Shown here: positions 9,601 to 17,475 of the stretch, one piece after another
How positions within the stretch are numbered: the first letter of the stretch is position 1
Layout of the letters: each line of letters begins with the position of its first letter
NCBI GenBank assembly: GCA_015654675.1
Contig: JAATGM010000059.1
Location: 62,001 to 126,000 of the forward strand
DNA: 64,000 bases
Source of the DNA: Planctomycetota bacterium
GTDB lineage: Bacteria; Planctomycetota; Phycisphaerae; UBA1845; UTPLA1
Reading direction: 5' to 3'
Program-made: the position numbers and the translations under genes
Notes under the pieces: generated by a model
What the model was told of the DNA's origin: nothing
The model's input: only the letters and a program-made list of their open reading frames with translations
Database searches by the model: none

Positions 9601-9870
9601 ATGGATGGCGGCGATCCCGAGCCCAGCAGCCGAATCGAATGGAAGCTCGACGAGATCAATCGCAAATGCGATATGACCTTGCTCAAGCTCGACGGCCCCC
9701 CCGATCAGCCGTGGCGCGGCCTAATGACCCGCGTCGATCGGCTTGAACAGGAATCGAAACGCGACCGAGAGTCCGCCAAAACGCGAAATGGGTTCATCGT
9801 CGCGGCGTTTGTGACCGCCCTCGGAGCACTGATCGAAAGCGTCTTCGGTTTCTTCCGCCACAAGTCCTAA
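9601..9870 (+). CDS. Small coiled-coil protein with C-terminal membrane helix
   Basis: An 89-residue protein preceded by a strong ribosome site (TAGGAGGAG). Residues 10-60 are charged and helical (R-V-D-R-L-E-Q-E-S-K-R-D). Residues 63-82 (GFIVAAFVTALGALIESVFG) form one membrane segment. This architecture is shared by haemolysin XhlA-like proteins that accompany phage holins. The match is by layout only. A lysis-accessory role is plausible because another small membrane protein is encoded nearby at 10941-11120. Confidence 0.6.
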   Translation: MDGGDPEPSSRIEWKLDEINRKCDMTLLKLDGPPDQPWRGLMTRVDRLEQESKRDRESAKTRNGFIVAAFVTALGALIESVFGFFRHKS

Positions 9871-9900
9871 CGGCAATAGCTCCTCCGAAGGAGCCCAGCC

Positions 9901-10488
9901 GTGAACAACTGCAAGCTTTTCGCGATTTTCACCACTGCATGCCTCGTCACCCTGCCGCTCGCCTGCACGACCGGCTGCGACGCGACTCTTTCCCGCAAGA
10001 TGGCGACGGTCACCAAAGAAAAGGCCAACGCCGACAAGGCGTTCATCGCTGTCATGCGCACCGGCTTCAAAGCCGCGGGCGAGATGGCCGCTCAGAAACA
10101 CCAGCTCCAACAGCACATCATCGACACCGCCTGGGACGACTTCGTCGCCGCGCACACCAAGGACGGGCGGCTCGTCTCGATCGTTGGCCGAACGACCACC
10201 CAGCCCGGCGTCGAAATGCCGATGAGTGTGGCCGACCTACAGAAAGCCATCGACGCCCGCACGCGGCTGGAAGTGCAGCTCGCCGACTCGAAAGCCAGTT
10301 GGGCACGGGTTGAAGGCCCAATTCAAGACTGCATCGACAAGTTCATCGCTGCCAGCGCTGGAACCGTGCTGACGGCTGAAAACGTCGCCCAGGCGGAGGA
10401 GTCTGCGGCGGCACTGTTCAACACCGCCATCACGGCCATCGGCGGCATCGCCGGCGGCGCGGTCACCGGCGCTCTCATCGCACCGTAA
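9901..10488 (+). CDS. Probable lipoprotein or secreted helical protein, unknown function
   Basis: A 195-residue protein beginning with GTG after a good ribosome site (GAAGGAG). Residues 1-26 form a signal peptide. Cysteines at the end of the hydrophobic stretch (L-P-L-A-C, T-T-G-C) could be lipidated, although neither fits the lipobox perfectly. The mature part is alpha-helical. The C-terminus (I-G-G-I-A-G-G-A-V-T-G-A-L) is a glycine-rich hydrophobic segment that may enter the membrane. Its position among small membrane proteins suggests a role in lysis or in cell-envelope alteration of the host. No family is recognised. Confidence 0.55.
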   Translation: MNNCKLFAIFTTACLVTLPLACTTGCDATLSRKMATVTKEKANADKAFIAVMRTGFKAAGEMAAQKHQLQQHIIDTAWDDFVAAHTKDGRLVSIVGRTTTQPGVEMPMSVADLQKAIDARTRLEVQLADSKASWARVEGPIQDCIDKFIAASAGTVLTAENVAQAEESAAALFNTAITAIGGIAGGAVTGALIAP

Positions 10489-10497
10489 GGAGCAACC

Positions 10498-10917
10498 ATG
10501 AAACCCCCCGCAGACGAAGGCGACATCGGCCCCCTCGGTGACCAGAACCTCATGGGCGGCGCCGGTGGCGGAGTCTCGGACGCGACGATCGCCGAGCTGG
10601 ATAACCACATCGCGGAGTTCGACGAGGCGCTTGGGGCACTGGATCAGGCCCGCGCGGATGCGGACAAGGCCGCTCTGCTGCTCTCATCGTGGGTCGTTGT
10701 CGGCCAGAAGCTCGTCGACACGCTCGTGCCCGTGATCACCACGGCCATCCAGCAATACCAGGCGAACAAGAACGCCCCGCACCCGAGCAAGCTCGAGGAG
10801 CTCTCCGGCCGGCTCAACAAGGTGCTCGACATCGGCGACCAGCTCAAGACGCGGCTCGCGCCGAACATCGGAAGTCTCACATCGCTCATCGGTTCACTGA
10901 CCGGCCCAAAAGTCTAA
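10498..10917 (+). CDS. Hypothetical helical phage protein
   Basis: A 139-residue protein that starts nine bases after the lipoprotein candidate with a clear ribosome site (AAGGAGCAACC). The first 25 residues are Gly/Pro-rich. Residues 27-60 are an acidic, coiled-coil-like helix, and the rest is helical with V-V-V-G-Q-K-L-V-D-T-L-V-P-V. No signal peptide or catalytic motif is seen. Operon position suggests late expression. Confidence 0.55.
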   Translation: MKPPADEGDIGPLGDQNLMGGAGGGVSDATIAELDNHIAEFDEALGALDQARADADKAALLLSSWVVVGQKLVDTLVPVITTAIQQYQANKNAPHPSKLEELSGRLNKVLDIGDQLKTRLAPNIGSLTSLIGSLTGPKV

Positions 10918-10940
10918 CGGGGGCCACGAAGGGAGAGTCA

Positions 10941-11120
10941 ATGGTCCAGCAACCCAAAACAACCTGGGGCGGAATCCTGATCGGCGTCGGCACGGTCGTG
11001 CTGGCGGTCGGGAACTACCTCAGCGGCCATCCCGTCGACTGGGCCACGATCGCCCAGACACTCCTCGGCCTTCTCGGCTCCGGGCTGCTCATCAAAGCCC
11101 GCGACTGGCTCCCGAAGTAA
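10941..11120 (+). CDS. Small membrane protein, holin-like
   Basis: A 59-residue protein that begins at the ATG after GGGAGAGTCA. It has two hydrophobic segments, residues 10-27 (GGILIGVGTVVLAVGNYL) and 37-52 (IAQTLLGLLGSGLLIK), and a basic C-terminus. Size and topology fit small phage holins, and similar short proteins are common near the end of late operons. No endolysin gene is visible beside it, so the function remains inferred. Confidence 0.6.
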   Translation: MVQQPKTTWGGILIGVGTVVLAVGNYLSGHPVDWATIAQTLLGLLGSGLLIKARDWLPK

Positions 11121-11173
11121 CCGCGCCGCCGCGTTGGCGACGCATGGAAGTTTTCTTTCAATCGGAGACTCAC

Positions 11174-11422
11174 ATGAAGATTTTCGCCGCAATTCTTTCA
11201 ATCGCGCTGATCCTCTGCGTCGCAGCGCCCGCCCCCGCCATGTACGTCGAGGGCGAGACGGTCGTCACGACCTACGAGCCGATGGGCGGCAACCCGCTCG
11301 CGCCCAAGATTGAGACGATTACCGTCGTCTCGCCGCCCGACGTGCCCGTCTGCGGTGCGAGCAGATGCAAGGGCGGCCGGCTCTCCGCGTCCGCGTCCTG
11401 CGACGCCAGCGTTTCTCAATAG
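11174..11422 (+). CDS. Small secreted protein, unknown function
   Basis: The ATG at 11174 begins an 82-residue protein with an evident signal peptide, residues 1-22 (MKIFAAILSIALILCVAAPA), followed by an Ala-x-Ala-like cleavage region. The mature part is about 60 residues with three cysteines. It is the last gene before a hairpin terminator at 11438-11474. No family is recognised. Confidence 0.5.
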   Translation: MKIFAAILSIALILCVAAPAPAMYVEGETVVTTYEPMGGNPLAPKIETITVVSPPDVPVCGASRCKGGRLSASASCDASVSQ

Positions 11423-11437
11423 AGCTTTTCGCGGCTG

Positions 11438-11474
11438 CCCCGGGTTCGGGATCTCAGCCCGGCCCGGGGTTTTT
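11438..11474 (+). terminator. Rho-independent terminator
   Basis: A CCCCGGG / CCCGGGG stem with a nested CGGG / CCCG pairing is followed by five T residues. It lies 16 bases after the stop at 11422 and separates the first late block from the 11480-18808 genes. Confidence 0.75.
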
Positions 11475-11479
11475 CAATT

Positions 11480-11701
11480 ATGCACGTCATTGCCTACGAC
11501 AACTGGAAACCGACGACGCTGAACGGCCGGCCGACGTTCTCCGTCAAGTGCGACTGCGGCGAGACGATCATCCTCGACGCCCACACCGTCACTCCGGATG
11601 GGCTCGTCTCGCCAGCCGTCGAATGCACGGCCCGAAGCTGCGGATTCAACCAACTCGTTCGCCTGCAAGGATTCAAATCATGCGATATGTCATCTCCCTG
11701 A
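11480..11701 (+). CDS. Small zinc-ribbon-like protein
   Basis: A 73-residue protein with C-D-C at residues 24-26 and a second pair of cysteines (C-T-A-R-S-C) at about 49-54, which could form a small zinc-binding ribbon. It lies just after the terminator and has little room for a long leader. The 3' end overlaps the next gene by 22 bases in another frame. No family assignment is possible. Confidence 0.5.
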   Translation: MHVIAYDNWKPTTLNGRPTFSVKCDCGETIILDAHTVTPDGLVSPAVECTARSCGFNQLVRLQGFKSCDMSSP

Positions 11702-12660
11702 TCTTCACCGCGGCCGCGATCGCCGCGCCCACCCCGGTTCGATCCGAATCCGAACTCCGCAAGGCCGCGGCCATCGCTGCGACCCAGCCCGCCGCCGTCA
11801 TCCTCATCGACGGGCCGATCAAGATTTCGGCGCCGGTCACGCTGGGCGGCGAAACGCTGACACTGCTCGGCGTCGGCGCGAAGGCGGAGCTGCAATTCAC
11901 CAACCCCTTCCGCTGCGACTGGTCGAAGCCGCCGCCCAACAACGGGCTCGACTGCACCGCGAACACGCTGTTCATCGAAAACATCCGATTCAGCAATTAC
12001 GACTGGTGGGGCAGCACGATCAAATGGAACGCCGACCCGGCGGCTTCGAAGCTGCTCTTCATCGACCATTGCAGATTCACGGAATGCGGATCCCATTGGT
12101 GCCCCGGAAAAGTCACGCCATCGGCAACCTCGGACGACGCCCACGCCTCAAACGTCATCGGCGCTCATGAGCATTTGAACGCCACCATCGTCGTCACCGA
12201 TTGCACGTTTACGCGCTGCGCCAACGCCCAACAGGTTTACGGCCACTGCATCTATGCCGCCGCGAGGCGTCTCGCATTCACCAACAACACCTTCAACGCC
12301 TGCGGCAATCCGTTCCAAACCGGCTACTCGAATCGAACGTGGCAGTCTGACCAGCTCGTGACCGGCAACACCATCACGGCCGGCCCACCCGCGAAAGACA
12401 ATTCCGACAAGGTCCGCCCCCCCTACTTCTTCGTCGTCGGCGCGCACTCGAACAATGTCGTCGTCCGCAACACCCTCAAGGGCGAGTGGCAACTGCCCTA
12501 CACGGGCTACCCGTCGCTCAACCTTCAGCTCATCGGCTTCAACGACTGGACCGGCGCGAAGCTGACCGAGCCGTTCGCCGTTGATCTCTGGAATGCGAAA
12601 TACGTCAGCGGCGCGGACTGGCGCGGGCAATACGAGACCGGGAGCGTGTGGCCGCAATGA
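11680..12660 (+). CDS. Secreted right-handed beta-helix protein (pectate-lyase-like fold)
   Basis: A 326-residue protein with a signal peptide (MRYVISLIFTAAAIAAPTPV). The body has repeated rungs typical of parallel beta-helices: L-F-I-E-N-I-R-F-S, L-L-F-I-D-H-C-R-F-T, I-V-V-T-D-C-T-F-T, L-A-F-T-N-N-T-F-N and V-V-V-R-N-T. The fold occurs in pectate lyases, tailspikes and other polysaccharide-acting proteins. No catalytic triad can be assigned by eye. The ATG at 11680 has AAGGA upstream, so much longer in-frame starts are rejected. The 3' end overlaps the next gene by four bases (ATGA), which suggests co-translation. Confidence 0.7.
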   Translation: MRYVISLIFTAAAIAAPTPVRSESELRKAAAIAATQPAAVILIDGPIKISAPVTLGGETLTLLGVGAKAELQFTNPFRCDWSKPPPNNGLDCTANTLFIENIRFSNYDWWGSTIKWNADPAASKLLFIDHCRFTECGSHWCPGKVTPSATSDDAHASNVIGAHEHLNATIVVTDCTFTRCANAQQVYGHCIYAAARRLAFTNNTFNACGNPFQTGYSNRTWQSDQLVTGNTITAGPPAKDNSDKVRPPYFFVVGAHSNNVVVRNTLKGEWQLPYTGYPSLNLQLIGFNDWTGAKLTEPFAVDLWNAKYVSGADWRGQYETGSVWPQ

Positions 12661-14258
12661 CACTTTTCCAATCCGTCGGAACGCCGATCGACGTCTCTGA
12701 GGGGCGCTGCAATTCTCAGAACAATGAGAACTGCATCATGGCAATGCCGGATGCGGAGACTCTCGCGATCGGATACTCGCCTGGATTGGAAGCGGCGTCG
12801 GCGACCTTCAAGGTACGACTACTCGACGTCAACGCCCTCACACTCGGCACCCCCATCGATACCGGGCTCGGCACCAGCGACTACCACGCCCAAGGGTCGC
12901 TCTTCGCGGATATGCTCGGCCGGCTGCACGCCATGCAGGGCGGCGGCGCGTGGAAGCACACCAGCGTCGCGGCGCCGACTACATTCGGCAGCCCGGCGGC
13001 ACTGACGGTTCGGTCCGGCGCCGTCCAGCTCGGCGGTGGGTCGATCATCGACGCATCCGGTGTGCTCGACCCCTTCAGCGGCGACCTCTTCTGCACTTTT
13101 CAGCACAACGGCACGTATCGAATGGACGGCTACGGCGTCGCGGCGCCGGGTGTGAGTCTTGCACCGGCCGCGCGCTCGCAGTGGGGCTGCCTCTGGCGGA
13201 TCCCAGCAGGTGCGCAAGTCGGCGGTCCGATCCTTCCAGACGGACCCTACAAACTCATCGACTCGGGCTTCAGCCTTCAGATCAAACGACAGCTCGTGAT
13301 CGGCAAGGAGACCAGCGGGCAGCGATCGTTGCACCTGATGTGGATTCTGCGGTACAGCTTCACGACCCTCCCCAGCGACTTCGCGACGTACAACATCTAC
13401 TACATGAAATCGACTGACGGCGGCACGACGTGGAAGAACGCCGCGGGCGACATCTCGCTTCCGAAGACGGGCAACGGCATCTCGATTCTCGCGTACCCGT
13501 ATCCCGGCACGTCTGGCTCGCCGACCGACGGAAACAGCAGCTTCCAGGACACGCTGCAGGACTCGCTCGGCGTCGCCATCCCGCCCCACCCGATCGCGGC
13601 CGGCGACTGGCGCAACTTCGACGCGTTTCGAGTCTTCGCGGGCAACGTCGGACAGGGCTGCGAGGGCGCGTTTGATTTGGACGAAGACGGCTACCCCATG
13701 GTCGTCTTCGCTGAGTACGTCTCGGGCGGAAACACCGCGACAGCCGTCGCCGAGCGCGCGGCCGGAGGATTACCCTACGACCCGCCGGCCACGATGGTCG
13801 GCATCTTCGCGTCGACGGCGGTCTATCGACTTTCGCACCGGCGATGGAACGGATCGGCGTGGATCGGCGGCGTCATCGATGACAGCCGCAATTATCTCAA
13901 CGCGATCCCAAAGCTTCGAATCGACGCGAATGGCCGCGCGATCATCTTCATGTCCATCCCCGCCGCATCGCTCGGGCTGCGGGTGTTCACGCTCGATCGC
14001 GACGAGGAAACGTGGGAAGGCCCGACGGCCATCGTCGAGAGCGCCGAGGCCGAAGACGCGCGGTTGATCTGGTCGCTGCGGGATCCGTTCAACGCCGATC
14101 GACACTGGATTGCATTCAACACCGGCAATGACGATCGCTGGCTGCTGCCGCTCCAGCTCACGGCGTCCGTCGCTGAGGTCAACGTCGCCAACCGCATCAT
14201 CGCTGGCCGGCCCCCAGCGAGCATTCGTCACCTGATGCCGCGGGGCGTGCATTTCTGA
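12657..14258 (+). CDS. BNR/sialidase-like beta-propeller protein
   Basis: A 533-residue protein. Residues about 225-285 carry an Asp-box motif (S-T-D-G-G-T-T-W) typical of BNR repeats. The rest has propeller-like segments (GSIIDASGVLDPFSGDLFC, F-D-L-D-E-D-G-Y-P-M-V-V-F-A) seen in BNR_4 family proteins. Such proteins bind or hydrolyse glycans. The Arg triad of true sialidases was not located, so enzymatic function is uncertain. Its neighbours are a beta-helix protein and the ParB-ABC-GNAT fusion. It overlaps the latter by one base (TGATG). Confidence 0.65.
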   Translation: MTLFQSVGTPIDVSEGRCNSQNNENCIMAMPDAETLAIGYSPGLEAASATFKVRLLDVNALTLGTPIDTGLGTSDYHAQGSLFADMLGRLHAMQGGGAWKHTSVAAPTTFGSPAALTVRSGAVQLGGGSIIDASGVLDPFSGDLFCTFQHNGTYRMDGYGVAAPGVSLAPAARSQWGCLWRIPAGAQVGGPILPDGPYKLIDSGFSLQIKRQLVIGKETSGQRSLHLMWILRYSFTTLPSDFATYNIYYMKSTDGGTTWKNAAGDISLPKTGNGISILAYPYPGTSGSPTDGNSSFQDTLQDSLGVAIPPHPIAAGDWRNFDAFRVFAGNVGQGCEGAFDLDEDGYPMVVFAEYVSGGNTATAVAERAAGGLPYDPPATMVGIFASTAVYRLSHRRWNGSAWIGGVIDDSRNYLNAIPKLRIDANGRAIIFMSIPAASLGLRVFTLDRDEETWEGPTAIVESAEAEDARLIWSLRDPFNADRHWIAFNTGNDDRWLLPLQLTASVAEVNVANRIIAGRPPASIRHLMPRGVHF

Positions 14259-16012
14259 TGACCATCGAACGCATCCCCGTCTCGCAGCTCAGCGCCGCCG
14301 CGTACAACCCGCGCAAGGATCTGAAACCCGGCGATGTCGAGTATGAGAAACTCAGGCGGTCGATCGCCGAGTTCGGCTATGTCGAGCCGATTGTCTGGAA
14401 CCGGCGGACGGGCAACGTCGTCGGCGGGCATCAGCGGTTGAAGATCATCACCGCCGGCGGCGCGGCCGAAGTCGATGTCTCCGTCGTGGACCTCGATGAG
14501 CCGCGCGAGAAGGCTCTCAACATTGCCCTCAACAAGATCAGCGGCGAATGGGACGATTCAAAGCTCGCCGACCTCCTGGCCGAATTGCAGCGGGACACGA
14601 CCGTGGATGAGACTCTGAGCGGCTTTGACTACGCGGAAATCGATAAGCAGCTCGACAAGGCCGTGGACGAATCGCCCGCACAATCGGGCCGCGCCGCGGT
14701 GAAGGAGTCGTATTCGCTCCTCGTGACCTGCAACGGCGAGTCCGATCAGGAGCAGCTCTACCGCAAGTTCACCGACGACGGCCGCGACGTCCGCGTGCTG
14801 ACGATGCCGGCGGCGGGCGAAAAACCAACTCGCTCCGACCCGGTCGACGCAACAGCTCTCCCGGCGTCGGCGATCAAAGTCGAAGTCTCATGTCCGGTCG
14901 AAAAGAGTTTCCGGGTCGAGCAGGTCTCGGGCATGTTCGATGTGAAGCTCGAGGCGAAGGCGACCCGATCCTGGTCCGTCGAGCTGCCGGCCCTGGATGG
15001 CGGCTGGAAGATCGGCGCCATCGTCGGCCCCTCCGGCTCCGGCAAGTCGCAGATATCCCGGCAGGTCTTCGGCGACGGCTACGTCACGGGATACGAATGG
15101 CCGGCGGGAAAGGCAATCGTCGATGCGTTTCCCGAGTCGCTGGGAATATCTGATATCACGGCCGCACTCAACGCCGTCGGCTTCAGCTCGCCGCCCGATT
15201 GGGTGAAACCCTATGCCGCACTGAGCGTCGGGCAACAGTTCCGATGCAATCTCGCCCGCGCCATCCTGACGCCGGCGAATGTCGTCGCGTTCGATGAGTT
15301 CACCTCTGTCGTCGATCGGCAGGTGGCGCAGTTCGGATCGGCGGCGGTCGCGAAAGCAATTCGCGCTGGCTCGCCGGCAGCTCGCTTCGTCGCCGTGACC
15401 TGTCACTATGACGTGCTCGCCTGGCTCCAACCGGATTGGGTGCTCGACGCCGGGAGGTTGCTTCGGCGTGGGACGCGGGAGTTTGCTGAGCGCGTCGGTG
15501 ATCGACCACGAATCCCGCTCGAAATCCGCCGCGCACCCCGACGCCTCTGGACCACTTTTGAACACCATCACTATCTAAGTCCGCGACTGCACCGGCAGGC
15601 CCGATGCTTCGCGGCGGTCTGGGACGGCCGGCCAATTGCATTCTGCGCCGTTATTCAAAACATGGGGCACAAGGGCCGGCGGATCATCCACCGGCTGGTC
15701 GTCCTGCCCGACTATCAGGGAGTGGGAGTCGGACTGCGGCTACTGGATGCCGTCGCTGCAATGGAAGCCCGCACACACGAGGTCTCAATCCGAACCAGCC
15801 ACCCCGCCCTTATTCGCTCCCTCGCCAACCGCCCACATTGGCGCTGCATCGCCTTGGATGACAGCGGCACGCCCCACCGGGGAATGTCCAACGCGAAGTC
15901 CCGTCGCGGGTCCATCGGACGTTCTACGGCGAGCTTCGAATATGCGGTCGGTTTGTCTCAGCGCTCGACAGTAGATACATGCAATCGTCCAGGCTTCCAT
16001 CCCCCTGGCTGA
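14258..16012 (+). CDS. ParB-like / ABC ATPase / GNAT fusion, probable phage DNA-modification enzyme
   Basis: A 584-residue protein with three domains. Residues 1-130 are a ParB-like N-terminal domain with the phosphate-binding GGHQR at 56-60, followed by a linker (Y-S-L-L-V-T-C-N-G-E-S) at 152-163 that occurs in phage ParB proteins. Residues about 205-405 are an ABC-type ATPase: Walker A GPSGSGKS at 257-264, signature ALSVGQQFR at 321-329, Walker B NVVAFDEF at 341-348 and an H-loop His at 383. Residues about 434-535 are a GNAT acyltransferase with the acyl-CoA loop VVLPDYQGVGVG at 481-492 and H-H-Y-L before it. That pattern is seen in Mom-type DNA modifiers. The likely role is modification of phage DNA to escape restriction. 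The last 40 residues have no clear fold, and the convergent gene overlaps them. Confidence 0.75.
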   Translation: MTIERIPVSQLSAAAYNPRKDLKPGDVEYEKLRRSIAEFGYVEPIVWNRRTGNVVGGHQRLKIITAGGAAEVDVSVVDLDEPREKALNIALNKISGEWDDSKLADLLAELQRDTTVDETLSGFDYAEIDKQLDKAVDESPAQSGRAAVKESYSLLVTCNGESDQEQLYRKFTDDGRDVRVLTMPAAGEKPTRSDPVDATALPASAIKVEVSCPVEKSFRVEQVSGMFDVKLEAKATRSWSVELPALDGGWKIGAIVGPSGSGKSQISRQVFGDGYVTGYEWPAGKAIVDAFPESLGISDITAALNAVGFSSPPDWVKPYAALSVGQQFRCNLARAILTPANVVAFDEFTSVVDRQVAQFGSAAVAKAIRAGSPAARFVAVTCHYDVLAWLQPDWVLDAGRLLRRGTREFAERVGDRPRIPLEIRRAPRRLWTTFEHHHYLSPRLHRQARCFAAVWDGRPIAFCAVIQNMGHKGRRIIHRLVVLPDYQGVGVGLRLLDAVAAMEARTHEVSIRTSHPALIRSLANRPHWRCIALDDSGTPHRGMSNAKSRRGSIGRSTASFEYAVGLSQRSTVDTCNRPGFHPPG

Positions 16013-16364
16013 ACAAATCAAAAAAGACGCGACACTGATCGGCATTCAGCGGAGCGAGTGTTCCCCGTCGCGCATCAACTTCGCTTCTCAGATTCTTCAT
16101 TCTCGACTTATTCCCGGTTAGTTGGTTGGTCGTATCGAAAATGGATCGCCACTCAGTTGGCAGTGTCTCAACCGCGCGACGACGCTGAACTGCTCGGTAC
16201 CCTTCGGGCAGCGCTGCGCAACCGACCGCGAAGCAAACCACGAGTAATCGCCGGATCACGGCTTTGCCGCGACCAACTCTCTCGTCACGTTTGCCTGGCT
16301 TTCCGCATGTGGGACAGAACTTCTCACGTCCCTGCAATTCGCCGTGGTCAGGACACTTGAGCAT
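15924..16364 (-). CDS. Zinc-ribbon membrane protein, unknown function
   Basis: A 146-residue protein read convergently into the end of the fusion gene, overlapping it by 89 bases. It begins with a zinc ribbon (MLKCPDHGELQGREKFCPTC, ligands C4 and C17-x2-C20 with a nearby His), then a basic stretch and one membrane segment (L-L-V-V-C-F-A-V-G-C-A-A-L). The remaining helical part carries a C-x-V-F-F-D-L-F-like segment. The N-terminal ribbon plus membrane helix is a layout frequent in planctomycetes. The overlap is unusual, but the zinc motif and even codon use support a real gene. Confidence 0.55.
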   Translation of the reverse strand: MLKCPDHGELQGREKFCPTCGKPGKRDERVGRGKAVIRRLLVVCFAVGCAALPEGYRAVQRRRAVETLPTEWRSIFDTTNQLTGNKSRMKNLRSEVDARRGTLAPLNADQCRVFFDLFSQGDGSLDDCMYLLSSAETNRPHIRSSP

Positions 16365-16518
16365 ACGTCGCGCATTCTACCCGGCTGGCGCGGGGCGTCG
16401 TCAAGGCCAAACCTCTCACGGGCCAACACTTAGGCGGCTCGCCAAAAAGCCAACTTTGCTAAGAAAAATTGTCGTTTTGCCAACCCACGGGCGGGCCTCA
16501 TGTTGGGCACAATCGGCC

Positions 16519-16585
16519 ATTCCGTGTCGGAATATGCTGCCATTCGTTCCGATTCTGTCGTAAATTGTATTCATAAGACGAATAC
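16519..16585 (+). promoter_or_regulatory. Two inverted repeats upstream of the amidoligase gene, operator candidates
   Basis: ATTCCG-TGT-CGGAAT is a perfect inverted repeat at 16519-16533. GTATTC-7-GAATAC is a second perfect repeat at 16567-16585, ending 20 bases before the ATG of the amidoligase gene. A weak promoter-like pair can be drawn (TTCCGA at 16547, TTCATA at 16570 with a 17-base spacer). These palindromes suggest a repressor or activator controlling the cassette. The regulator is unknown, although the small RHH-like protein at 18611-18808 is a candidate. The AT-rich 16365-16605 gap holds no other feature that I can identify. Confidence 0.5.
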
Positions 16586-16605
16586 GAAATACAAAGGATC
16601 GAACA

Positions 16606-17427
16606 ATGAACGCGAACGAAATCACCTTCGGAATTGAGATTGAGACGACGATCCCCGCCGGGACGATGGAAGTCGGAAACCGACACGGAAACACGCAGGC
16701 CATGGGCCTCCCCTTCGGTTGGGCCGCGACATCGGACGGATCGATCCGCACGCGAGCGGGCCGCATCGGATGCGAGTTCGTTTCGCCCGTCCTCCGGGGT
16801 GAAGAGGGCATCCGACAGGTCGTCGAGGTCTGCCGCACGCTTAACGCGATGGGTGCGCAGGTCAATTCGTCCTGCGGATTTCACGTCCACTGTGGATTCG
16901 ACCGCAACAATCGCCCCGCCTTGGCCCGCCTGATTACCTTCGTCGCCAATTTCGAGAAGGCGATTTTCGCCAGCACCGGCACGAAGAATCGCGAGCGTGG
17001 CCGGTGGTCAGCCGGAATCGCCGCCTTCGGATCGGTCGAGGCAGCCGAGCGGGCGGGCCGCTATCGCGTCCTGAATCTCACGAATCTCCAGCAAGGCACG
17101 AAGCCGACGGTCGAGTTTCGGGCGTTCGCCGGAACCTTGAACGCGGACAAGATGATCGCCCATATTCAGCAGTGCATTGCGATGGTCCAGCTTTCGCACG
17201 AGGCGAAGCGCACGACGAATTGGACCGCCAAGGCACCGGTCGCCACGTCGCCGATTCATCGCAGCGGCGAAGGCCAGACCGCTCTCACGCGACTGTTCTA
17301 CCGACTCGGTTGGACGAAGGGCCGGACCGCTAAGACCCTCGGCGCGGTCGGCGAGTCGGTCCAGTCGATCCGGAAGTCTAAGAAAACCCTCATGAAGATG
17401 GCCCGGAAGTATGACGCCCAACCGTAG
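16606..17427 (+). CDS. Amidoligase family enzyme (PF12224-like)
   Basis: A 273-residue protein that matches the amidoligase family pattern. It has GIEIET at 9-14 (catalytic acidic pair E11, E13), D-G-S-I at 44-47, E-F-V-S-P at 57-61, CGFHVHCG at 90-97 with H93 and H95, and TVEFRAFAGTLN at 168-179. These enzymes are related to gamma-glutamylcysteine and glutamine synthetases. They use ATP to join an amine or ammonia to a carboxylate. The substrate here is unknown. The gene is followed, after 48 bases, by a 144-residue protein and then by a class II glutamine amidotransferase, which could supply the ammonia. Confidence 0.8.
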   Translation: MNANEITFGIEIETTIPAGTMEVGNRHGNTQAMGLPFGWAATSDGSIRTRAGRIGCEFVSPVLRGEEGIRQVVEVCRTLNAMGAQVNSSCGFHVHCGFDRNNRPALARLITFVANFEKAIFASTGTKNRERGRWSAGIAAFGSVEAAERAGRYRVLNLTNLQQGTKPTVEFRAFAGTLNADKMIAHIQQCIAMVQLSHEAKRTTNWTAKAPVATSPIHRSGEGQTALTRLFYRLGWTKGRTAKTLGAVGESVQSIRKSKKTLMKMARKYDAQP

Positions 17428-17475
17428 GGCGTCCCCGGGCCGGTTTGGAAACCTCAAACGGATAAGGAGTCGAAA

